A stretch of DNA of 64,000 bases from Plantimonas leprariae (GTDB lineage Bacteria; Pseudomonadota; Alphaproteobacteria; Rhizobiales; Rhizobiaceae), in the NCBI RefSeq assembly GCF_008802405.1, contig NZ_VZDO01000005.1, positions 248,001 to 312,000 on the forward strand. Direction: 5' to 3'. Below, piece after piece: positions 26,344 to 35,961 of this stretch (the stretch's first letter is position 1; each line of letters begins with the position of its first letter). Both the position numbers and the translations under genes were made by a program. The notes under the pieces are model-generated. The model ran no database searches. It was not told the DNA's origin and saw only the letters and a program-made list of their open reading frames with translations.

Positions 26344-27870
26344 TCAACCGCTCCCGTTCGGCGCTGCGGGTGGGGATGCAGGCGACGAACCGTTCGCGCT
26401 CGCCTCGGGAACGCTCGGCAGGCGTATCTCGAAGACGGTGCCCGCCCGCGCCGCTTCCGACAACCGGATGTCGCCGCCGTGCCCTTCGACGATCTCGGCC
26501 GCGATCGCGAGGCCGAGGCCGGTGCCACCGGAACGCGTCGAGCCGCGGAAGGCGCGGAACAGGTTCTCGCGCGCCCGGGGCGGCAGGCCGGGACCGGTAT
26601 CCTCGACGCGGATGAGGACGGCGCCGTCTCCCGTCTGCCTCGCCGCCGAGATCGCGACGCGGCGCACGATCAGATCCTCGCCGTCGTCCTCCAGCGCCTG
26701 GACCGCGTTGCGCACGAGATTGTTCAGCACCCGGAAGAACTGATCGGCATCGACGTCGATCTCGAACGCTTCGGCGACGTCGTTGCGCAGCTCGATATCG
26801 CTGCCTGCCGGAACGGGGGCCAGTTCGAAGACGTCGTCCACCAGCCGGCGGAGCCGGATGCGCCGCCGCACCGGCGCATTCTCCACCGCCTTGCCGTAGC
26901 TCATCACCGATTCGGTATAGATCAGCGCGCGGTCCAGGCTGCGCAGCAGCATCGGCAGGGCGCGCTGCACGCGCGGCTCCTGAACGTCCGACAACCGGTC
27001 CGACACCATCTGGGCGGATGCGAGGATGTTGCGCAAGTCGTGGTTGATCTTGGAAACCGCGAGGCCGAGATCAGCGAGGTGCCGCTGTTCGCGCAGCGTC
27101 GCGGCGAGCGTCGACTGCATGCCGGCGAGCTCCAGCTCGGCCGCGCCGATCTCGTCGGGCCGCCCGCCCGGTTTGATGATCCGCGCCATGTCGGTCGGCG
27201 CCGAGCCGAACCGGATCATCGAACGCGTCATCGCCTGGATGGGACGCACGAGGAGAAGGTTGATCGCCGCGTAGACGAGCAGCGCCGCGAAGACCGCCAC
27301 GGCGAGCGACAGGAGGAAGATGTTGCGGGCATAGGCGAGCATGGCGTTGCGGAGCTTGCGCTCCGGCATCACCACTTCCGAGACGACGTCGGCATCCTCG
27401 CGCCCGCCCACCGGTCCGAGCACCCGGATCGTCCGCTCGCCGCCGAACAGCAGCGTGTCGAGCGCGCCGCCGGCGAGCTGCATCCAGCCGGCTTTGCCGA
27501 CGTCGATCTGGCGGTCGAGCGTCGGGATGGTTTCCTTGCGGGCGAGGAGGCGGGTGACGCCGCCGCTCGTCATCGCGACGAGGTCCGCCTGCAGCGTGGC
27601 GAGCAGCACCTCCTGCTGGTGCGGTCCGAGGACGGCTTCGCCGTCGGCGCGCGGCTGCTCGATTGTCAGCCCCGCGAGCGCCGCCGTTTCCAGCTTCTGC
27701 CGCAGCCATTCCGCCCGGAAACGGGCGACGGACGGCACGAAGATCAGCACTTCGGCCAGCATGACCGCGAGCAGGGTCAGCCAGAGGATCCGCACCGACA
27801 GGGGCCGACGGATCGGCGCCGCCTTCCGTCCCGTCTCGATGTCTCCGCCGGTGCGCGCGCTTATGTCCAA
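26344..27870 (-). CDS. Membrane sensor histidine kinase with HAMP domain
   Basis: 508 residues. Two membrane segments (about 28-46 and 183-206) bracket a periplasmic sensor of about 135 residues, followed by HAMP (about 207-260), a dimerisation helix with phospho-acceptor His277 in INHDLRNILASAQM, and an HATPase domain (N box NNLVRNAVQALED, G1 VEDTGPGLPP, G2 GGTGLGLAIAAEIVEGHGG). The start is TTG 27870, with GGAG upstream and no ATG in frame. No response regulator is adjacent, so it is an orphan kinase. The proline/serine-rich tail after the ATPase is unremarkable. Signal unknown. Confidence 0.9.
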   Translation of the reverse strand: MDISARTGGDIETGRKAAPIRRPLSVRILWLTLLAVMLAEVLIFVPSVARFRAEWLRQKLETAALAGLTIEQPRADGEAVLGPHQQEVLLATLQADLVAMTSGGVTRLLARKETIPTLDRQIDVGKAGWMQLAGGALDTLLFGGERTIRVLGPVGGREDADVVSEVVMPERKLRNAMLAYARNIFLLSLAVAVFAALLVYAAINLLLVRPIQAMTRSMIRFGSAPTDMARIIKPGGRPDEIGAAELELAGMQSTLAATLREQRHLADLGLAVSKINHDLRNILASAQMVSDRLSDVQEPRVQRALPMLLRSLDRALIYTESVMSYGKAVENAPVRRRIRLRRLVDDVFELAPVPAGSDIELRNDVAEAFEIDVDADQFFRVLNNLVRNAVQALEDDGEDLIVRRVAISAARQTGDGAVLIRVEDTGPGLPPRARENLFRAFRGSTRSGGTGLGLAIAAEIVEGHGGDIRLSEAARAGTVFEIRLPSVPEASANGSSPASPPAAPNGSG

Positions 27871-28200
27871 AACCGCTCCATCATCGTTCGCCCGGCCCGC
27901 ATGGACGGCAACACCGTTGCTGCCGCTGGAGCCGGGATCGGCCGGCGGCGCGGCGCGGCGCGAGAAGGCGATGCGGCGACGGAATGCATACTAGGTGGCC
28001 ACCGCGCTGTTTCCAATCGAACCGTCGTTCGTTCGCCCGCACGAGCGCTCTCCCGCGGCCGGATTGACTTTCGCGAGGCAGTCTTCCTATAAGCCGCCCA
28101 CGAGCGGACGAACGGGTGCTCGCGTGCCCGGTCCGCGCTTGCCCGCAGCCGACGCACCAGATTCGAAGGACCCGCGCATCGAGTGCGGGGAAAAGAAACG
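27871..28200. other. Divergent intergenic region upstream of rpmH and the histidine kinase gene
   Basis: 330 bases containing the rpmH promoter (28064-28093) and a leader of about 100 bases. The left part should hold the kinase promoter, which I could not identify. No gene is supported in it. Confidence 0.5.
28064..28093 (+). promoter_or_regulatory. rpmH: Sigma-70-type promoter of the rpmH operon
   Basis: TTGACT at 28064-28069 and TATAAG at 28088-28093, 18 bases apart, five of six matches in each box. It stands out against the surrounding GC-rich DNA and should drive rpmH, rnpA, yidC and engB from a start near 28,100. Confidence 0.7.
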
Positions 28201-28335
28201 ATGAAACGCACCTACCAGCCGAGCAAGCTCGTCCGCAAGCGCCGCCACGGGTTCCGCACCCGCATGGAGACACCCGGTGGCCGCAAGGTCGTCGCCGCCC
28301 GCCGGGCCCGCGGCCGCAAGCGCCTGTCGGCCTGA
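28201..28335 (+). CDS. rpmH: 50S ribosomal protein L34
   Basis: 44 residues, highly basic, beginning [18 protein letters not shown] and ending [11 protein letters not shown], a full-length match to the conserved L34 pattern. It is part of the large ribosomal subunit and binds 23S rRNA. It opens the conserved rpmH-rnpA-yidC-engB operon and is preceded by a strong promoter; a GGGGAAAAG purine stretch before the ATG serves as ribosome site. Confidence 0.98.
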   Translation: MKRTYQPSKLVRKRRHGFRTRMETPGGRKVVAARRARGRKRLSA

Positions 28336-28345
28336 TTCCCGAGGC

Positions 28346-28762
28346 TTGGGCTTCGACATCGCGCGGCTTCGGCGGCGAGCCGATTTCCTGGCCGCGCGCC
28401 GCGGCCGCCGCCTGGGCGGTCCGTTCTTCTTCATCGAAGCCCTGGACAGGCACGACGGCGCCGAGCCGCGTTTCGGCCTGACCGTGACGCGCAAGGTCGG
28501 CAACGCGGTGGAGCGGAACCGCATCCGCCGCCGCCTTCGCGAAGCGATCCGCACCTCCTGCGGGGCTGACATGGCCCGAGGCTTCGATTATGTGATCGTC
28601 GCCCGGCGCGAGGTGCTGGATCTGGCCTTCGAGCGGTTGCGAAGCGAGCTGCATCGACGCTTGAGCAAGGTTCGACCGGCGCAGGATGCCGCCGGCATGG
28701 CGGCAGGCGAGGACGCGCCGCAGGATGGAATGGCGCCGCCCCGCGGCCGCGCTGGGGTCTGA
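28346..28762 (+). CDS. rnpA: Ribonuclease P protein component
   Basis: Protein subunit of RNase P, which matures tRNA 5' ends with the catalytic RNA. The core is clear: [17 protein letters not shown] at the start and the signature [20 protein letters not shown] followed by [11 protein letters not shown] 28346 gives 138 residues, close to the family length of 115-130 plus a Pro/Ala/Gly tail. The only other in-frame start is GTG 28277, which has GGAGA upstream but overlaps rpmH by 59 bases and adds 23 residues. The start is therefore uncertain, the identity is not. The yidC start follows after three bases. Confidence 0.9.
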   Translation: MGFDIARLRRRADFLAARRGRRLGGPFFFIEALDRHDGAEPRFGLTVTRKVGNAVERNRIRRRLREAIRTSCGADMARGFDYVIVARREVLDLAFERLRSELHRRLSKVRPAQDAAGMAAGEDAPQDGMAPPRGRAGV

Positions 28763-28765
28763 TCG

Positions 28766-30604
28766 ATGGAAAACAACCGCAACTTCCTGATCGCCATGGC
28801 GCTGTCGATCGCCGTGCTGGTGGGATGGCAGTTCCTGGTGGTGAACCCGCGCGTCGCCGCGCAGCGCGAGGCGCAGCAGGACGCCGGCATTCCCGCCGGG
28901 TCGCAGCAGGGTTCGTTGCAGGCGCCGCAGACGCCGGCCGGCACGGCACAGAACGACACGCCCACCCCGGCGGGGCCGGAAAGCGTGGTGCCGAACGGCG
29001 GCGCGGCGGGCCGGGCGCAGGGACGCGAGGCGGCGGTCGCGGCGCGCCCGAACGTTGCGATCGACACGCCGACCATCTCCGGCTCGATCAACCTCAAGGG
29101 CGCTCGCCTCGACGACCTGCGCCTGAAGAACTACCACGAGACCGTCGACGACGCCTCGCCGACCATCGTGCTGCTTTCGCCGGACGACGCGCTCGACGCG
29201 GAGAACAAGCCGATCGGTTATTTCGCCGAGTTCGGCTATACCGGCCAGAACGTCGGCGCTTTGCCGGATGCCAACACCACCTGGCAGGTCGCCGGCAACA
29301 GCACGCTGCGGCCGGACGCGCCCGTCACGCTGACCTACACGAACGACCGCGGCATCACCTTCAACCGCACCATCTCGATCGATCGCGACTACATGTTCGA
29401 GATCAAGGACGAGGTGCGCAACGGCGGCACGGCGGCGGTTTCGGTGCAGCCCTACGGCATCGTCAAGCGCTTCTCCAAGCCGGCGGTCGCGTCCGCCTGG
29501 GTCGTGTTCGAAGGCCTGCTCGGCGTCTTCGGCGACGAAGGGCTGGAGGAATCGACCTACAGTTCGATCGAGAAGGCCGGCACCACGAAGCCGCCGAAGT
29601 CCTCGTCCGGCTGGCTCGGCATCGCCGACAAGTACTGGGCGGCGGCGATCGTGCCCGAGCCCGGTCGCGGCTTCCAGCCGGGCTTCCAGTATTCCGCCGC
29701 GAACCGGCCATCCTATCAGTCCGCCTATGTCGCCGATCCGCTGAACGTCGCGGCTGGCGCGTCCGCCACCGTTTCGCAGCGCCTGTTCGCCGGGCCGAAG
29801 GTGGTCGAGCTCCTGAAGAAGTACGAGGAGCAGCAGGCGATCCCGCATTTCAGCCAGCTCATCGACTGGGGCTACTTCTTCTTCATCACGCGGCCGATGT
29901 TCACCGCCATCGACTGGCTGTTCAAGTTCACCGGCAATTTCGGCGCCGCGATCCTGATCGTCACCGTCGTCCTGAAGCTGTTCTTCTTCCCGCTCGCCAA
30001 CAAGTCGTACAAGTCGATGGCGAAGATGAAGGAGATGCAGCCGAAGATCACCGAGCTGCGCGAACGCTACGCCGACGACAAGATGAAGCAGCAGCAGGAG
30101 ATGATGGCGCTCTACAAGGAGCAGAAGATCAATCCCGCCGCCGGCTGCTGGCCGATGCTGGTGCAGATCCCCGTCTTCTTCGCGCTCTACAAGGTGCTCT
30201 ACGTCACGATCGAGATGCGGCACGCGCCGTTCTTCGGCTGGATCCAGGATCTCGCGGCGCCCGATCCGACGAGCCTGTTCAACCTGTTCGGCCTGCTTCC
30301 CTATTCGGTGCCGCACGCGCTGATGATCGGCGTCTGGCCGCTCGTCATGGGCGTCACGATGTTCGTCCAGATGCGGCTGAACCCGACGCCGCCGGACCCG
30401 ACGCAGAAGATGATCTTCACCTACATGCCGCTGGTTTTCACCTTCATGCTGGCCGCGTTCCCGGCAGGTCTCGTGATCTACTGGGCCTGGAACAACACGC
30501 TGTCGATCACCCAGCAGTCGATCATCATGAAGCGGAACGGCGTGAAGATCGAACTCTTCGACAATATCCGCGACCTGTTCCGCGGCAAGAAGAAGGAAGC
30601 GTGA
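28766..30604 (+). CDS. yidC: Membrane protein insertase YidC
   Basis: 612 residues of the long proteobacterial form. An N-terminal membrane helix ([20 protein letters not shown]) is followed by a Gln/Ala/Pro-rich linker, a large periplasmic beta-sandwich (about 95-350), and the conserved 60KD_IMP insertase core with five helices ([20 protein letters not shown] to [20 protein letters not shown]). The core hydrophilic groove inserts membrane proteins alone or with SecYEG. There is no yidD gene between rnpA and yidC. The stop overlaps the engB GTG start. Confidence 0.97.
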   Translation: MENNRNFLIAMALSIAVLVGWQFLVVNPRVAAQREAQQDAGIPAGSQQGSLQAPQTPAGTAQNDTPTPAGPESVVPNGGAAGRAQGREAAVAARPNVAIDTPTISGSINLKGARLDDLRLKNYHETVDDASPTIVLLSPDDALDAENKPIGYFAEFGYTGQNVGALPDANTTWQVAGNSTLRPDAPVTLTYTNDRGITFNRTISIDRDYMFEIKDEVRNGGTAAVSVQPYGIVKRFSKPAVASAWVVFEGLLGVFGDEGLEESTYSSIEKAGTTKPPKSSSGWLGIADKYWAAAIVPEPGRGFQPGFQYSAANRPSYQSAYVADPLNVAAGASATVSQRLFAGPKVVELLKKYEEQQAIPHFSQLIDWGYFFFITRPMFTAIDWLFKFTGNFGAAILIVTVVLKLFFFPLANKSYKSMAKMKEMQPKITELRERYADDKMKQQQEMMALYKEQKINPAAGCWPMLVQIPVFFALYKVLYVTIEMRHAPFFGWIQDLAAPDPTSLFNLFGLLPYSVPHALMIGVWPLVMGVTMFVQMRLNPTPPDPTQKMIFTYMPLVFTFMLAAFPAGLVIYWAWNNTLSITQQSIIMKRNGVKIELFDNIRDLFRGKKKEA

Positions 30605-31281
30605 CGGAGCGGCCTGCGGCGGTGGCGGCGGACGGCGCCGCCCTCGACCTGCACCGCTTCTTCGCGCGCCCTTGGGTGTTCATCCGCGGCGTGCCGCGCA
30701 TGGACGTTTTGCCGCCGGAAGGACCGCCCGAGATCGCCTTCGCCGGGCGCTCCAACGTCGGTAAGTCGTCGCTGATCAACGCGCTCGTCGGCCAGAAGGG
30801 GCTGGCGCGCACGTCCAACACGCCGGGGCGGACGCAGGAGTTGAACTATTTCGTGCCGGGCGGCTATTCGGGGGAGGGGGCCGACCTGCCGCCGATCGCC
30901 CTCGTCGACATGCCCGGCTATGGCTATGCCGAAGCGCCGAAGGAACAGGTCGACGCCTGGACGAGTCTCGTCTTTGACTATCTGCGAGGCCGCTCGACGC
31001 TGAAGCGCGTCTTCGTGCTGATCGATTCCCGGCACGGCATCAAGCGCAACGACGCGGACGTGCTCGACCTTCTCGACAAGGCCGCCGTTTCCTACCAGAT
31101 CGTCCTGACGAAGACCGACAAGATCAAGCCGGTCGGCCTGCCGAAGCTCGTCGCCGCGACGCACGAGGCGATCCGCAAGCGCGCCGCCGCCTTCCCGGAG
31201 ATCGTCGCGACCTCCTCGGAGAAGGGCACCGGCCTCGACGACCTCAAAGCCGCAATCACGGGTTTCGCCGCCGCAGGCTGA
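30601..31281 (+). CDS. engB: Ribosome biogenesis GTPase EngB (YihA/YsxC)
   Basis: 226 residues, GTG start overlapping the yidC stop (GTGA). GTP-binding motifs are complete: G1 [15 protein letters not shown]2 Thr in [14 protein letters not shown]3 [12 protein letters not shown], and G4 TKTDK. It assists large ribosomal subunit assembly. In many Hyphomicrobiales argB follows in this operon; here the next gene is a convergent TetR regulator, so the operon ends. Confidence 0.96.
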   Translation: MTERPAAVAADGAALDLHRFFARPWVFIRGVPRMDVLPPEGPPEIAFAGRSNVGKSSLINALVGQKGLARTSNTPGRTQELNYFVPGGYSGEGADLPPIALVDMPGYGYAEAPKEQVDAWTSLVFDYLRGRSTLKRVFVLIDSRHGIKRNDADVLDLLDKAAVSYQIVLTKTDKIKPVGLPKLVAATHEAIRKRAAAFPEIVATSSEKGTGLDDLKAAITGFAAAG

Positions 31282-31287
31282 CGCCGC

Positions 31288-31962
31288 TCACGCCTTCGTG
31301 CCGTAGCCCTGCATGAACAGCCAGACGGCCGCGTCCACCGTGCGCTCGATCTCGGCCGCATCCGGCATGCCGGCTTGGTAGCCGAACAGCCGGCAGCGCA
31401 TGATGCCGGCGGAGGCCAGTTCGATGAACTGCTTGGCGGCGAGCTCGGTGTCCTCGATCCGCAACGTGCCGGCGGCGACGGCCGAGTCGAGATAAGCGGT
31501 GAGCAGCTTGATCGCGCGCTGCGGCCCGCTCTCGTAGAACGAGCGGCCGAGTTCCGGCATGCGCTCCACGACGCCGATCACGGTCCGGTTCGCCCGCACC
31601 GCCTCCGGCGAGGTCAGCTTCCGGGCGAGTTTGCCGCCATAGATGCGCAGCGTCTCGGCCGGGTGGCCGGGATCGGTGAAGATCGCGCCGATCTCCTGGA
31701 AATAGCGCTCGCGCTCCTCTTGGATCAGCGCGGTGAAAAGCTCTTCCTTCGAGCGGAAATAGACGTAGAGCGTCGACTTCGACACCTTCGCCGCCTTCAC
31801 CACGTCGTCCATCGAGGCGACGTCGAAGCCGAGCGAACTGAAGACCGCGTGCGCGCCGGCCAGGATCTGCTGACGTTTGGTCGGCTTCTCGCCTGCGGTC
31901 GCCCTGTCGGCGTGGTCGAGCACTTCGCTCATGTCGCTCCCGGATTGGTCGTCGCTCCGCAT
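31288..31962 (-). CDS. TetR-family repressor of the adjacent efflux genes
   Basis: 224 residues from ATG 31962 (GGAAG upstream); ATG 31932 is a possible shorter start. The N-terminal helix-turn-helix is KRQQILAGAHAVFSSLGFDV then DVVKAAKVSKSTLYVYFRSK, diagnostic of TetR. The C-terminal ligand domain is AefR-like (ERMPELGRSFYESGPQRAI). It is divergent from an EmrA/EmrB-like pair, with a 21-bp palindrome just upstream of the pump genes. It most likely represses the pump until an inducing compound binds. Its stop is convergent with engB, seven bases away. Confidence 0.9.
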   Translation of the reverse strand: MRSDDQSGSDMSEVLDHADRATAGEKPTKRQQILAGAHAVFSSLGFDVASMDDVVKAAKVSKSTLYVYFRSKEELFTALIQEERERYFQEIGAIFTDPGHPAETLRIYGGKLARKLTSPEAVRANRTVIGVVERMPELGRSFYESGPQRAIKLLTAYLDSAVAAGTLRIEDTELAAKQFIELASAGIMRCRLFGYQAGMPDAAEIERTVDAAVWLFMQGYGTKA

Positions 31963-32050
31963 CAAAGCTTCCACAACGATGCTGTGCAATAATCTTTTCC
32001 CGTCGCCGTCACGATCTTGCAATGCACAAGAAATGACGCTACTTCAAGAT

Positions 32051-32071
32051 CGAACTGAACGGTTCGGTTCG
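32051..32071. promoter_or_regulatory. Palindromic operator, probably bound by the divergent TetR protein
   Basis: CGAACTGAAC-G-GTTCGGTTCG: ten-base arms with one mismatched pair around a central base. It ends 18 bases before the ATG of the efflux adaptor, where a bound repressor would block transcription or elongation. Length and symmetry fit TetR operators. Confidence 0.65.
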
Positions 32072-32089
32072 AATGTAGGCGGCTTCCTC

Positions 32090-33388
32090 ATGTACGACAA
32101 GCCATCCAGCGAACTCGGCGGAACGGCCGGGATGGTGCTCCAGCTCCGGTCTGAAACGGCCACGCCCGCCCCGGACGCGAAGCGCGCGGCGCCCGCGCCG
32201 GAGCCGGCCGCGCCGAAGGCCGAGCCGACCCCTCCCGCCGCGCCCCCGGTCGCGGCCGCCCTGCCGAAGAAGCGCGGCGCGAAGCGTTTTCTCCTGCCAT
32301 TGTTCGCGCTGGCCGCACTCGGCGGCGGTGCCTGGTACGGCCATTATTACTGGACCGAAGGCCGCTTCCTCGTTTCGACCGATGATTCCTACGTCGGCGC
32401 CGACATGTCGATCCTATCGCCGAAGGTGACGGGCTATGTCCATGCGGTGCCGGTCGAGGAGAACAGCCAAGTGAAGGCTGGCGACGCGCTGGTCCAGATC
32501 GACGACGGCGACTACGCGCTCGCCCTCCGGTCGGCGGAAGCGAAGATCCAGACGAAGCAGGCCGCGATCAGCCGCATCGGCTCGCAGCGGACGGCCTCGG
32601 AAGCTTCCGTGACGCAGGCCGAGGCGACCAAGACCGCCGCGGCGACCCGGCTCGCGCAGGCCGAGCTCGACCTGAAGCGCGCCTCGAACCTGTCCCGATC
32701 GGGCGCGGGCACGACGGCGCAGCAGGACAACGCGCAAAGCGCTCGCGATTCGGCGGTCGCCGAACTCGCCGGCGCGGTCGCGGCCGTGGAAGCCGCGAAG
32801 GCGAACGTCCTCGTCTTCGACGCGCAGGAGAAGGAAGCCGCGCAGGAACTGCAGGAGCTGCAGGTGGCCCGCGACCAGGCGGCGCGCGACCTGTCCTTCA
32901 CGACGCTGCGCGCGCCCTATGACGGCGTCGTCGGCAATCTCGAAGTGCAGCCCGGCGACTACGTCTCGCCCGGGCGGCGGCTCGCCGCCGTGGTGCCGAT
33001 CGACAAGGTCTATGTCGACGCGAACTTCAAGGAGACGCAGCTCGCCGAGATCGTCCCCGGCCAGAAGGTCGCGGTGGAGATCGACGCGATCCCCGGCCGC
33101 GAGTTCGAGGGCACGGTGAAGAGCGTCTCGCCAGCCTCCGGTTCGGTCTTCTCGCTGCTGCCGACCGACAACGCCACCGGCAACTTCACCAAGGTCATCC
33201 AGCGCGTGCCGGTGCGGATCGAGATCGACCACGCGCGCGACCTTGCCGGCCGGCTGCGGCCGGGCCTGTCGTCGGTGGTCAAGGTCGACATCCGCACGAC
33301 CCCCGATCCCGAGCACGCGACCGCCGTCAACGGCGACAAGCCCGCGCCGGCAGTGATCGACGCCGCCAAGCCGGACGCCTCCCGCTAA
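32090..33388 (+). CDS. Efflux adaptor (membrane fusion protein), EmrA/HlyD family
   Basis: 432 residues. A cytoplasmic Ala/Pro/Lys-rich N-terminus is followed by one membrane helix (about 67-85), then lipoyl half (VTGYVHAVPVEENSQVKAGDALVQID), long alpha-hairpin (about 140-270), second lipoyl half (TTLRAPYDGVVGNLEVQPGDYV) and beta barrel. It spans the periplasm to connect the MFS pump to an outer-membrane channel. The ATG at 32090 is 18 bases after the operator palindrome; open frame upstream runs through control DNA and is not coding. It is followed after 18 bases by the pump gene. Confidence 0.92.
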   Translation: MYDKPSSELGGTAGMVLQLRSETATPAPDAKRAAPAPEPAAPKAEPTPPAAPPVAAALPKKRGAKRFLLPLFALAALGGGAWYGHYYWTEGRFLVSTDDSYVGADMSILSPKVTGYVHAVPVEENSQVKAGDALVQIDDGDYALALRSAEAKIQTKQAAISRIGSQRTASEASVTQAEATKTAAATRLAQAELDLKRASNLSRSGAGTTAQQDNAQSARDSAVAELAGAVAAVEAAKANVLVFDAQEKEAAQELQELQVARDQAARDLSFTTLRAPYDGVVGNLEVQPGDYVSPGRRLAAVVPIDKVYVDANFKETQLAEIVPGQKVAVEIDAIPGREFEGTVKSVSPASGSVFSLLPTDNATGNFTKVIQRVPVRIEIDHARDLAGRLRPGLSSVVKVDIRTTPDPEHATAVNGDKPAPAVIDAAKPDASR

Positions 33389-33406
33389 CCGTCCTAGGAC
33401 GCTTCC

Positions 33407-35002
33407 ATGTCCGCCGCTACCGCTGCTTCCGCCGGAGCGCCGCCTGGTCCGCAGGCGGCGCCGGACGCCATACCGGCCCGCCGGATGTTCGCCTTCCTGG
33501 CGATGGTGTTCGGCATGTTCATGGCGATCCTCGACATCCAGATCGTGTCGGCCTCGCTGTCCGAGATCCAGGCGGGCCTCGCCGCGTCCGGCGACGAGAT
33601 TCCCTGGGTGCAGACGGCGTACCTCATCGCGGAAGTCATCATGATCCCGTTGTCCGGCTTCCTCGGCCGGATGATGTCGACGCGGGTCCTCTTCTCGCTC
33701 GCCGCCGCCGGCTTCACGGCGTCCTCGGCGCTCTGCGCCACGGCGACGAACATCGACCAGATGATCGTCTACCGCGCCATCCAGGGCTTCATCGGCGGTG
33801 GCATGATCCCGAGCGTCTTCGCCGCCGCCTTCACCATCTTCCCGCCCTCGAAGCGCGCGCTGGTCTCGCCGATGATCGGCCTCGTCGCGACGCTCGCGCC
33901 GACGATCGGCCCGACGGTCGGCGGCTATCTCAGCCATGCCCTGTCCTGGCACTGGCTGTTCCTCGTCAACGTCGTGCCCGGCATCGTGGTGGCGACCGCC
34001 GCGTGGAACCTCATCGACTTCGACAAGCCGAACTGGAAGCTGTTCGACGCCTTCGACTGGTGGGGCCTCGCCGGCCTCGCCGCCTTTCTCGGGCCGCTCG
34101 AATACGTCCTGGAGGAAGGGCCGCACAACGACTGGTTCGAGGATCAGGCGGTGCTCGTCTGCGCCATGGTCTCGGCCGTCGGCTGCATCCTGTTCTTCTG
34201 GCGTGCCTTCACTGCGAAGGAGCCGATCGTCGACCTCACCGCCTTCGCGAACCGCAACTTCGCCTTCGGCTCGCTGTTCTCCTTCGTCATGGGCATCGGC
34301 CTCTACGGCCTGACCTATCTCTACCCGGTCTATCTCGGCCAGATTCGCGGCTACGACTCGCTGATGATCGGCGAGACGATGTTCGTCTCCGGCCTCGCGA
34401 TGTTCGCCACCGCCCCGATCTCGGGCCGGCTGACCACGGTGCTCGATCCGCGGGTGATGATGGCGATCGGCTTCACGTCCTTCGCACTCGGCACCTACAT
34501 CATGTCCGGGCTGACGCACGATTGGGATTTCTGGGAACTGCTCATCCCCCAGATCCTGCGTGGCTTCGGCCTGATGATGGCGATGGTGCCGATCAACAAC
34601 GTCGCCCTCGGCACGCTGTCGCCGCAGAAGATGAAGGGCGCCTCCGGTCTCTACAACCTGACCCGCAATCTCGGCGGCGCGGTCGGGCTCGCGCTGATCA
34701 ATCAGGTGCTGACCGATCGTAAAGTCATGCATTTCGAGCGGCTGGCGGAGAACGTCCGCTGGGGCCGGGGCGTCGTCGAGGACCGCTTCGCCTCGATGGC
34801 CGCCTCAATGACGGCGAACGGGCTGAACGGCGACATGACGTCCGTCGCGCAGATGACGAACCTCGTGCGGCGCGAAGCGACGATCCTGTCCTTCGGCGAC
34901 GTGTTCGTGCTCCTCACCTGCCTGTTCACGGCGCTGATCGCCCTGTCGATCTTCATCGCGAAGCCGAAGGCCGCGCCGGGCGGCGGTGGCGGCGGGCATT
35001 GA
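33407..35002 (+). CDS. MFS multidrug efflux pump, DHA2 family (EmrB-like)
   Basis: 531 residues with about 14 membrane helices. Motif A-like GRMMSTRVLFSLAAAGF follows helix 2 and motif C-like LVATLAPTIGPTVGGYLS is in helix 5, typical of DHA2 drug/proton antiporters. It forms a tripartite pump with the adjacent adaptor and an outer-membrane channel to expel toxic compounds. Probably repressed by the divergent TetR protein. The tail is glycine-rich (GGGGGG) and ends in His. Its stop directly abuts the stop of the convergent phosphatase gene. Confidence 0.93.
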   Translation: MSAATAASAGAPPGPQAAPDAIPARRMFAFLAMVFGMFMAILDIQIVSASLSEIQAGLAASGDEIPWVQTAYLIAEVIMIPLSGFLGRMMSTRVLFSLAAAGFTASSALCATATNIDQMIVYRAIQGFIGGGMIPSVFAAAFTIFPPSKRALVSPMIGLVATLAPTIGPTVGGYLSHALSWHWLFLVNVVPGIVVATAAWNLIDFDKPNWKLFDAFDWWGLAGLAAFLGPLEYVLEEGPHNDWFEDQAVLVCAMVSAVGCILFFWRAFTAKEPIVDLTAFANRNFAFGSLFSFVMGIGLYGLTYLYPVYLGQIRGYDSLMIGETMFVSGLAMFATAPISGRLTTVLDPRVMMAIGFTSFALGTYIMSGLTHDWDFWELLIPQILRGFGLMMAMVPINNVALGTLSPQKMKGASGLYNLTRNLGGAVGLALINQVLTDRKVMHFERLAENVRWGRGVVEDRFASMAASMTANGLNGDMTSVAQMTNLVRREATILSFGDVFVLLTCLFTALIALSIFIAKPKAAPGGGGGGH

Positions 35003-35488
35003 TCACCGGGCCGGCGCGCCGGCCGGCGCGAGCCGCTCCATGATCTTCGCTTCGATGCGGCTGAGGACGTCGCGATAGGCGTCGAGGATCTGGGCGCGCG
35101 ATCCTTCCACGGCGGAGGGGTCGGGCATCGGCCAGTATTCCACTTCCACCGCCTGCGCGCCCGTGAGATCGAGGGCGACGTGATGCGCTTCCGGCGCCAG
35201 CGTCACGATGAGGTCGAAGTAGCTGTCCGCGAGTTCCTCCATCGACTGCGGCTGGCGCAGCCCGAGCGTCAGCCCGCGCTCGGCCAGCACCGCGCCGACG
35301 ATCGGGTCGGCATCGCCCTTCCGGACGCCGGCCGAGACCGTGTAGACCTTCGGCAGCAGCGCGCGCGTCACCGCTTCCGCCATCGGCGAGCGGATGGCGT
35401 TCATGCCGCAGACGAACAGGACGGAGGAGACCGGGCGGGCCGCGCCGGGGGAGGTCTGGCGGTCGGCGGACCCACGCGACATCGTCAT
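35003..35488 (-). CDS. Low-molecular-weight protein-tyrosine-phosphatase/ArsC-like protein
   Basis: 161 residues. The phosphate loop C-x5-R is CGMNAIRSP (Cys27, Arg33) on the expected first strand VLFVCG, and the general-acid loop is [11 protein letters not shown] with the conserved Asp-Pro. The family contains tyrosine phosphatases and thioredoxin-type arsenate reductases; the extra reductase cysteines are not evident, so phosphatase is favoured. In Hyphomicrobiales it is normally encoded with UPF0262 and hisD, as here. It overlaps UPF0262 by four bases. Role in the cell is unknown. Confidence 0.85.
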   Translation of the reverse strand: MTMSRGSADRQTSPGAARPVSSVLFVCGMNAIRSPMAEAVTRALLPKVYTVSAGVRKGDADPIVGAVLAERGLTLGLRQPQSMEELADSYFDLIVTLAPEAHHVALDLTGAQAVEVEYWPMPDPSAVEGSRAQILDAYRDVLSRIEAKIMERLAPAGAPAR

Positions 35489-35961
35489 ACCCGCCTTTGC
35501 AGGACGCCGATCAGGGTGAACAGCCGGCGGGCCGTGTCGCGGTCGACCTCAATCTTGCCGGCGAGCCGGTCGCGCAGGAGTTCGGATCCGTCGTTGTGGA
35601 TGCCGCGTCGCCCCATGTCGATCGCCTCGATCTGCGAGGGCGTCGCCGAGCGGATTGCTTCGTAGTAGCTGTCGCAGATCAGGAAATAGTCGCGCAGCAC
35701 CCGGCGCAGCGGGCTCAGCGACAGGATGTGGACGACGAGCGGCGCGTCGCCCTCGTCCCGCACGTCGAAGACCAGCCGGCCGGCGCTGGTCGACAGCTTC
35801 AACCGGTAGGGCCCGTCCGGCGCGCCGTTCGGGCGGAACTCGTTCTCCTCGATAAGGTCGGCCACGGCGACGGCACGCTCGTTCTCGATATGCGGCGCGG
35901 CGCGCCCGAGCGTATCGTCGAGCTCGATGCCGATCAGGCGGGGGAGGGCGGGCGGGTTCAA
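35485..35961 (-). CDS. UPF0262 family protein
   Basis: 158 residues of a conserved alphaproteobacterial family of unknown function: [20 protein letters not shown] and [20 protein letters not shown] are typical. It starts with TTG overlapping the hisD stop, and overlaps the phosphatase gene downstream, so the trio is translationally coupled. Soluble, no membrane segment. Confidence 0.9.
   Translation of the reverse strand: MNPPALPRLIGIELDDTLGRAAPHIENERAVAVADLIEENEFRPNGAPDGPYRLKLSTSAGRLVFDVRDEGDAPLVVHILSLSPLRRVLRDYFLICDSYYEAIRSATPSQIEAIDMGRRGIHNDGSELLRDRLAGKIEVDRDTARRLFTLIGVLQRRV

Noticed and set aside
27881-30316. An 811-codon minus-strand frame opposite rpmH, rnpA and yidC
   Set aside because: Antisense shadow of well-identified core genes, with low-complexity Arg/Asp/Val sequence and no ribosome site.
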